The notes under the pieces: model-generated
What the model was told of the DNA's origin: nothing
Seen by the model: the letters and a program-made list of their open reading frames with translations, nothing else
The model's database searches: none
Assembly: GCA_910585865.1 (NCBI GenBank)
Contig: CAJUGO010000007.1
Span: 1-64,000, forward strand
Origin: an uncultured Ruminococcus sp.
GTDB taxonomy: Bacteria > Bacillota > Clostridia > Oscillospirales > Acutalibacteraceae
Direction of reading: 5' to 3'
DNA length: 64,000 nucleotides
Position numbers and translations under genes: made by a program
Part shown: positions 59,559 to 64,000 of the stretch, piece by piece
Numbering within the stretch: the first letter of the stretch is position 1
How the letters are laid out: every line of letters starts with the position of its first letter

Positions 59559-60233
59559 TTGAAAAATAGAAATGATATTGAAGATAATTCTAAAAGAATG
59601 CTTGACTCCGAAGATATTAATATGTCTATGGAAATAAATCCTGATATATATTTTAAAGATAAAACCCCTTTAGATGACAAAAAATTTGTTGTTGCCAAAA
59701 CAGAGGGCGGAATATCAGGTTTTTATGACTGGATCCGATGTATTTTATTTGCAATTTCTATTGTTATAGTCTGTTTGATATTTCTTTTCAGACTTGTTGA
59801 CGTTGAGGGTCACTCAATGGATTATACTCTTGCAACAAATGACAAGGTAATTGTTACTAATCTTTGTTATACCCCCCACAATAATGACATTGTTGTGATT
59901 TCTCATGGAGCTGAGTATCAAAAACCTATTATAAAAAGAGTTATCGCAACTGAGGGCCAGTCAATTGAGCTTGACTACGAAAATGACAGAATTATTGTTG
60001 ATGGTGCTGTACTTGATGAGTATTATATAGACGGGTCAACCTTTGGCGGTATTTTTGCTGATTATGATATTCCTAATGTTGTTCCTAAAGGAAAAATATT
60101 TGTAATGGGGGACAACAGAAAGGTATCAATGGATAGTAGAAGCAGTGAGATTGGACTTATTGATGTTGAGAATGTTATTGGTAAGGCTCAGTTTGTTTTA
60201 TTTCCTTTTAACCATTTTGGATATCTTTATTAA
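59559..60233 (+). CDS. lepB: Signal peptidase I (first of two)
   Basis: This 224-residue type I signal peptidase releases secreted proteins from their signal peptides. A cytoplasmic N-terminal extension of about 60 residues precedes a single membrane helix (about 62-83). The catalytic serine is in VEGHSMDYTL (about 90-99), the lysine in IIKRVIATEGQ (about 127-137), and the box MGDNRKVSMDSR is present. The start is TTG 59559, 5 nt after GCAGGTGA; a GTG at 59550 is less likely. A terminator separates it from a second copy. Confidence 0.92.
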   Translation: MKNRNDIEDNSKRMLDSEDINMSMEINPDIYFKDKTPLDDKKFVVAKTEGGISGFYDWIRCILFAISIVIVCLIFLFRLVDVEGHSMDYTLATNDKVIVTNLCYTPHNNDIVVISHGAEYQKPIIKRVIATEGQSIELDYENDRIIVDGAVLDEYYIDGSTFGGIFADYDIPNVVPKGKIFVMGDNRKVSMDSRSSEIGLIDVENVIGKAQFVLFPFNHFGYLY

Positions 60234-60265
60234 ATAAAAAATTTATTTTAAATTATTATTGTATT

Positions 60266-60307
60266 AAGCTTATTTCTGTTTTATAATAGAAATAAGCTTG
60301 TTTTTTT
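60266..60307 (+). terminator. Terminator between the two signal peptidase genes
   Basis: A perfect 12-bp stem AAGCTTATTTCT/AGAAATAAGCTT around a 10-nt loop (60266-60299) is followed by G and seven T. The ribosome site GGAGGAG of the second gene begins directly after the T run. Confidence 0.85.
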
Positions 60308-60317
60308 GGAGGAGTTT

Positions 60318-60896
60318 ATGTCTTGTAATTCGGATAAAAATAAAAGAATACATTATAATATGAATAAAAGCAAATTGGTTAATTATTTATTTGACTTTAC
60401 AAAAACAATTATTTTTGTTTTTGCAGTCGTTTCTGTAGTTTTTACATTTATAATCAGAGATGCTAATGTTGTTGGAAATTCTATGTGTGAAACTCTTCAC
60501 AATAGTGATAAAGTGCTTATAACTAATTTTATGTATAAACCTAAGAGCGGCGACATTGTAGCAATAAATGCCGAAGATCAAATTGAAAAAAGAATAATAA
60601 AAAGGGTAATAGCAACTGAAAATCAAACTTTAAACGTAGACTATGAAACAGGCAATGTATATGTTGATGGAATAAAGCTTGATGAAAAATACGTGTCTTC
60701 ATCTACAAAACAGCCTAAAAATTCTTTTGCCATACCTTATGTAATTCCAAAGGGATATATATTTGTTATGGGAGACAACAGAAATATTTCATTTGACAGC
60801 CGTGATGCAGAAATAGGTCTTATTTCAATAGATGAGGTTATAGGAAAAGCACAATTTATACTCTTTCCTTTTGACAGAATTACATATTTATATTAA
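60318..60896 (+). CDS. lepB: Signal peptidase I (second of two)
   Basis: A shorter 192-residue paralog of the preceding protein. It has a short basic N-terminus, a membrane helix (about 22-48), the catalytic serine in VGNSMCETL, lysine in IIKRVIATENQ, and MGDNRNISFDSRDAEIGLIS near the end; both end in a FPF..YLY string. The two differ most in the N-terminal extension and in the loops, which suggests an old tandem duplication. ATG 60318 follows GGAGGAG. Multiple SPase I genes are common in Firmicutes and may differ in substrate set. Confidence 0.92.
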   Translation: MSCNSDKNKRIHYNMNKSKLVNYLFDFTKTIIFVFAVVSVVFTFIIRDANVVGNSMCETLHNSDKVLITNFMYKPKSGDIVAINAEDQIEKRIIKRVIATENQTLNVDYETGNVYVDGIKLDEKYVSSSTKQPKNSFAIPYVIPKGYIFVMGDNRNISFDSRDAEIGLISIDEVIGKAQFILFPFDRITYLY

Positions 60897-60956
60897 TTTT
60901 TGCGAAATAATTTAAAACTATAATTTTTAAAAAACAGCAAAATCACATAAAGAGTG

Positions 60957-60973
60957 GGTTTACACAGTAAACC
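60957..60973 (+). promoter_or_regulatory. Small hairpin upstream of rbgA
   Basis: GGTTTAC-ACA-GTAAACC, 7 bp with a 3-nt loop, followed by TAATTAAAT. It may be a weak terminator of the signal peptidase gene or a leader hairpin of rbgA (26 nt downstream). Confidence 0.35.
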
Positions 60974-60998
60974 TAATTAAATAAAAGGATGTACGAAA

Positions 60999-61871
60999 AT
61001 GAGTGAAATGCAAAACATTCAATGGTTTCCGGGTCATATGACAAAAACGAAACGACAGATACAGGCAAGTCTAAAACTTGTTGATGCTGTAGCTGAAATT
61101 ATTGATGCACGTATACCAATAAGCAGCCGTAATCCTGACTTGGCAAGGATTATTCAAAATAAACCGAGAATTATTCTAATGAATAAATGTGATATGGCAA
61201 ATCAAACGGCTACTAAAATGTGGATAGATTATTTTAAAAATCAGGGAATAACTGCAATAGCAGTCGACTGTAAAAGCGGAAGGGGTTTAAATCAGTTTGC
61301 ACCTTCTGTAAATAAAGTAATGAGTTCAAAAATTGAAAGACTGAAAGAAAAAGGAATGGTTAATCCTACTATAAGAATTATGATTGTCGGAATTCCTAAT
61401 GTAGGAAAATCTTCATTTATAAATAAAATGGTAAAGAAAAACCGCGCAAAAGTTGAAGATCGTCCGGGAGTTACAAGAGGAAATCAATGGTATACTATTG
61501 CTAAAAATCTTGAAATGCTTGATACTCCGGGTGTTTTATGGCCTAAATTTGATGATAAAACAGTAGGTGAACATCTTGCTTTTACTGGTGCTGTAAAGGA
61601 TCAGATTTTAGATATAGAATTACTTGCTGTCAGGCTGCTTGATTTTATTAAAAAATTGGCGCCTGCTGACTTCTTAACTCGTTTTAAGCTTGATAATACT
61701 ATTATTCAATCTTTGGATTCATATGAACTGCTTAGAGTGATAGGCAAAAAACGAGGTATGCTAATCACGGGCGGTCAGATTGATACAGAACGAGCTGCAA
61801 TAATGTTGCTGGACGAGTTTAGAAGTGCAAAGCTGGGAAGGATTACGGTTGAAATGCCTTATGGAGAATAG
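60999..61871 (+). CDS. rbgA: Ribosome biogenesis GTPase RbgA (YlqF)
   Basis: This 290-residue circularly permuted GTPase is needed for late 50S assembly. The motif order is G4 MNKCDMA (about 54-60), then G1 GIPNVGKSSFINK (about 131-143), G2 within RPGVTRG, and G3 DTPGVLWPKF (about 174-183). The N-terminal QWFPGHMTKTKRQI is the family signature, and a C-terminal helical RNA-binding domain follows. rplS near rbgA-rnhB matches Bacillus. The RBS is AAAAGGATG; rnhB starts one base after the stop. Confidence 0.96.
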   Translation: MSEMQNIQWFPGHMTKTKRQIQASLKLVDAVAEIIDARIPISSRNPDLARIIQNKPRIILMNKCDMANQTATKMWIDYFKNQGITAIAVDCKSGRGLNQFAPSVNKVMSSKIERLKEKGMVNPTIRIMIVGIPNVGKSSFINKMVKKNRAKVEDRPGVTRGNQWYTIAKNLEMLDTPGVLWPKFDDKTVGEHLAFTGAVKDQILDIELLAVRLLDFIKKLAPADFLTRFKLDNTIIQSLDSYELLRVIGKKRGMLITGGQIDTERAAIMLLDEFRSAKLGRITVEMPYGE

Positions 61872-61872
61872 T

Positions 61873-62472
61873 ATGGATTGGCTTGAATTTGAAAAAAAGG
61901 CTATTGAAAAAGGATATAAAGCTATCTGCGGAGTTGATGAAGCCGGCAGAGGACCGCTAGCGGGTCCTGTTTGTGCTGCTGCTGTTATTTTGCCTCAAAA
62001 TGCAATTATTGAAGGAGTAAATGATTCAAAAAAACTTTCTGAGAAAAAGAGAAATGCTTTGTATGAAATAATAAAAAATACATCTCTTGCATATAGTGTT
62101 GCGTTTTCAAGTGTTGAAGAAATTGAAGATATGAATATTTTAAATGCTACAATGCTTGCAATGAAAAGAGCAGTTGAAGGACTCAAAGTGAGTGCAGATT
62201 TTGCAATGATTGATGGCAACCGTACTCCTGATTTACATATACCATGTGAATATATAATAAAAGGTGATGCAAAGTCAATGTCTGTTGCCTGCGCCTCAAT
62301 ACTTGCTAAAGTTACAAGAGACAGACTGCTTTATGAATATGCAAAAGAATATCCCCAGTATTCTTTTGATAAGCATAAGGGTTACGGAACAAAGGTTCAT
62401 ATTGAGGCGTTAAAAAAATATGGATCTTGTAAATATCACAGACAGAGTTTTCTTACAAAAATTTTGAAATGA
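61873..62472 (+). CDS. rnhB: Ribonuclease HII
   Basis: RNase HII (199 residues) removes ribonucleotides and R-loops from DNA. The catalytic DEDD residues lie in GVDEAGRGPLAGPV (about 22-35), the middle AMIDGN, and ASILAKVTRDRLL (DEDD site). The C-terminus has GYGTKVHIEALKKYGSCKYHRQSF. ATG 61873 is chosen with GGAGAAT upstream; a longer frame runs into rbgA. It overlaps yraN by 4 bp. Confidence 0.96.
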   Translation: MDWLEFEKKAIEKGYKAICGVDEAGRGPLAGPVCAAAVILPQNAIIEGVNDSKKLSEKKRNALYEIIKNTSLAYSVAFSSVEEIEDMNILNATMLAMKRAVEGLKVSADFAMIDGNRTPDLHIPCEYIIKGDAKSMSVACASILAKVTRDRLLYEYAKEYPQYSFDKHKGYGTKVHIEALKKYGSCKYHRQSFLTKILK

Positions 62473-62834
62473 TGAAGCATACGACAAAGCAAATAGGTGA
62501 TAAGGGCGAGTATTATGCTGCCAAATATTTAAAAAAACATAAATACAAGATTATAGAGCATAATTACCGTAAACCATATGGGGAAATTGATATAATTGCA
62601 GAGAACAATGAATGGTTAATTTTTGTCGAAGTAAAAACTCGCAAAATTAATTCTTTGACCGAACCATCTTATGCAGTCAATAAACAAAAACAGATTCGTT
62701 TAAAGAAGACTGCGTCGACTTTTATAGATGAAAAAAATATTGATAAAGCATGCAGATTTGATGTGTGTGAGGTTTATATTGACAGTGATAATCTTAGGAT
62801 GATAAACATTAATTATATTGAAGATGCTTTTTAA
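62469..62834 (+). CDS. YraN family endonuclease-fold protein (UPF0102)
   Basis: This 121-residue product has the UPF0102 pattern: GDKGEYYAAKYLKKHKYKIIEHNYR, then the nuclease-like motif GEIDIIAENNEWLIFVEVKTR (Glu-X-Asp and Glu-Val-Lys, the PD-(D/E)XK core), then an Arg-rich segment. It follows rnhB as in many bacteria. ATG 62469 overlaps the rnhB stop; ATG 62472 is an alternative. Precise function is unsettled in the family. Confidence 0.9.
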   Translation: MMKHTTKQIGDKGEYYAAKYLKKHKYKIIEHNYRKPYGEIDIIAENNEWLIFVEVKTRKINSLTEPSYAVNKQKQIRLKKTASTFIDEKNIDKACRFDVCEVYIDSDNLRMININYIEDAF

Positions 62835-62848
62835 TTGGAGGAAAACTT

Positions 62849-63790
62849 ATGCACCTTATTGATTTACACTGTGATACTTTATATAAATCTGTTATCAACA
62901 ATATTTCGCTTAATGAAAGCTCAATGGACGTTAAACCTCTATCCGAAGACACTGATTTTCATAAGCTGCAATGTTATGCAATATGGATGCCTGATGATTT
63001 AAGCGGGGATGATTCGGAAAATCTTTTTTATAAAGCATATAATATGCTTGTTTCTGAGGCTCAAAGACTGAACATTAAACTTGCCGGTAAAAATGATTGC
63101 TGCAGAAGTCAATTTATAAACAATATAAATTCTGCGTATTTTACGGTGGAAAACGGATCAGCACTGAACGGCAAAATCGAAAATATAAAAAAGTTTGCTG
63201 ATATGGGGGTAAAGATAATAACTCTCACATGGAATGGAAGTAATGATATTGGAGATGGTGCGAAAGTACATAAATCCCGTGGTTTAACAAAATTCGGCAA
63301 AACTGTTGTCAGTGAAATGGAGAGAGAAAGTATTGTAATTGATATATCTCATGCAAGTGATAAACTTTTTTATGATGTTATGGATATTGCAACAAAACCT
63401 GTAATTGCAACACATTCAAATTCAAGATATATCACAAATAACCTTAGAAACCTGACAGATGATCAAGTAAAAATAATTATAAACTGCGGCGGAATAATAG
63501 GGTTGAATTTTCATAATGAATTTCTTAACAATAATTCTGATAAAGCAAATATGTTTGACATTATAAAACACACGGAACATTTTCTGTCTATAGGAGCAGA
63601 GAATAATCTTTGTTTTGGCAGTGATTTTGACGGCTGTACCTTGCCGAACAGTATAAAAGGCAGTGAATCTATGGATGAAATATATGAAATGTTTTTAAGA
63701 CATAATTATAAAGAAAGCGTTATAAATAAGATTTTTTATGGAAATGCGCTTAAATTTTTTGAAAACTTTGACATTCGGAGAATAATGTAG
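62849..63790 (+). CDS. M19 family (renal-type) dipeptidase
   Basis: This 313-residue TIM-barrel metallodipeptidase has zinc ligands in LIDLHCDTLY (about 3-12), the bridging Glu in YFTVENGSALNG, the His pair in ISHASDKLFYD and VIATHSNSR, and Asp in FGSDFDGC. It resembles clostridial membrane dipeptidase homologs but has no signal peptide, so it is cytosolic. It probably hydrolyses dipeptides. The RBS is TGGAGG. It lies 14 bp after yraN. Confidence 0.92.
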   Translation: MHLIDLHCDTLYKSVINNISLNESSMDVKPLSEDTDFHKLQCYAIWMPDDLSGDDSENLFYKAYNMLVSEAQRLNIKLAGKNDCCRSQFINNINSAYFTVENGSALNGKIENIKKFADMGVKIITLTWNGSNDIGDGAKVHKSRGLTKFGKTVVSEMERESIVIDISHASDKLFYDVMDIATKPVIATHSNSRYITNNLRNLTDDQVKIIINCGGIIGLNFHNEFLNNNSDKANMFDIIKHTEHFLSIGAENNLCFGSDFDGCTLPNSIKGSESMDEIYEMFLRHNYKESVINKIFYGNALKFFENFDIRRIM

Positions 63791-63832
63791 TAAAATATTT
63801 GATGTTTAAAGTCATTTGAAAGGAAGATTTCA

Positions 63833-64000
63833 ATGTTATACAATAGCACACAGAATGCCAATGAAGTAGTATCTTCGGCACAGGCAATTTCACAGGGTAT
63901 TTCTAAGGACGGAGGTTTGTTTGTTCCGCAGGAATTCCCAAAATATGATGAAAATACCTTTAGAGAACTTTTAAAAACAGACTATAAGGGAAGAGCAAAA
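63833..64000 (+). CDS. thrC: Threonine synthase, N-terminal part (cut by window end)
   Basis: The first 56 codons are present. The N-terminus MLYNSTQNANEVVSSAQAI, then GISKDGGLFVP and the downstream FRELLKTDYKGRA, is typical of threonine synthase (ThrC, PLP-dependent, O-phosphohomoserine to threonine). The RBS AAAGGAAG precedes ATG 63833. The PLP lysine region lies beyond the window, so the call rests on the N-terminal motif only. Confidence 0.85.
   Translation, partial: MLYNSTQNANEVVSSAQAISQGISKDGGLFVPQEFPKYDENTFRELLKTDYKGRAK

Noticed and set aside
1..64000. CRISPR arrays, prophage, integrases, insertion sequences, toxin-antitoxin or defence islands
   Set aside because: None seen on reading both strands; every long frame is a housekeeping or conserved gene and intergenic gaps are short.

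Overview
The window is a continuous stretch of chromosome from a low-G+C Gram-positive bacterium (about one third G+C judged by eye). It most likely belongs to the class Clostridia, plausibly the Oscillospiraceae/Ruminococcaceae. The evidence is AT-rich sigma-A promoters (TTGACA/TATAAT, 17-bp spacers), strong GGAGG ribosome binding sites, many TTG starts, and Firmicutes-specific genes and gene orders: DnaD/DnaI, SepF-YlmH-DivIVA, RbgA, MutL with an endonuclease motif, a Ric/YlbF protein, and the sporulation protein YunB. No phage, insertion sequence, CRISPR array or toxin-antitoxin pair is visible. This is almost entirely core genome.

Layout. 0.1-2.2 kb: helicase-loading pair (DnaD-like, DnaI/DnaC-like). 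2.3-2.5 kb: tRNA-Gln(CTG) and tRNA-Pro(CGG). 2.5-7.5 kb: a DUF4358-type lipoprotein, PcrA helicase, a serine-hydrolase lipoprotein and an unusually cysteine-rich protein. 7.5-8.9 kb (minus strand): a MocR/PdxR-type regulator. 9.0-14.6 kb: murD, two M42 aminopeptidases, a GNAT acetyltransferase and a PLP lyase. 14.6-16.1 kb (minus): tadA and a CPBP membrane protease. 16.3-20.5 kb: a four-gene cluster that reads as CDP-ribitol synthesis plus polymerisation (TarI-, TarJ-, epimerase- and TarL-like). 20.5-21.8 kb: infC-rpmI-rplT behind an attenuator leader. 21.9-39.5 kb: a long colinear run (rRNA methylase, dprA, topA, trmFO, plsX, rnc, radical SAM, smc, ftsY, rdgB, yhbY, nadD, yqeK, rsfS, leuS). 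39.6 kb: rpsU, 58 codons. 39.9-43.2 kb: aroQ, an M24 peptidase, efp, a zinc-ribbon protein, yunB. 43.3-59.0 kb: miaB, ricA/ylbF-like, mutS, mutL, miaA, an HlyD-like protein, yggS, sepF, ylmH, divIVA, ileS, lspA, rluD. 59.1-64 kb: rplS, two tandem signal peptidases I, rbgA, rnhB, yraN, an M19 dipeptidase and the start of thrC.

The genes serve replication, repair and chromosome segregation (DnaD/DnaI, PcrA, TopA, DprA, SMC, MutS/MutL, RNase HII); translation and ribosome assembly (IF-3, L35, L20, S21, L19, EF-P, LeuRS, IleRS, RbgA, RsfS, YhbY, tRNA/rRNA modification); protein export (FtsY, LspA, LepB x2); and envelope and division (MurD, PlsX, Tar-like cluster, SepF, DivIVA).

I did not find a convincing wholly new system. 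The best leads are regulatory or structural: a perfect 13-bp inverted repeat touching the promoter of the Tar-like cluster; a radical SAM gene with no ATG/GTG/TTG start that appears to begin at ATT over the rnc stop codon; two genes whose ribosome binding site lies in the 3' arm of a hairpin (the cysteine-rich gene and yunB); leader RNAs in front of infC, rpsU and rplS; and the 22-cysteine protein itself.
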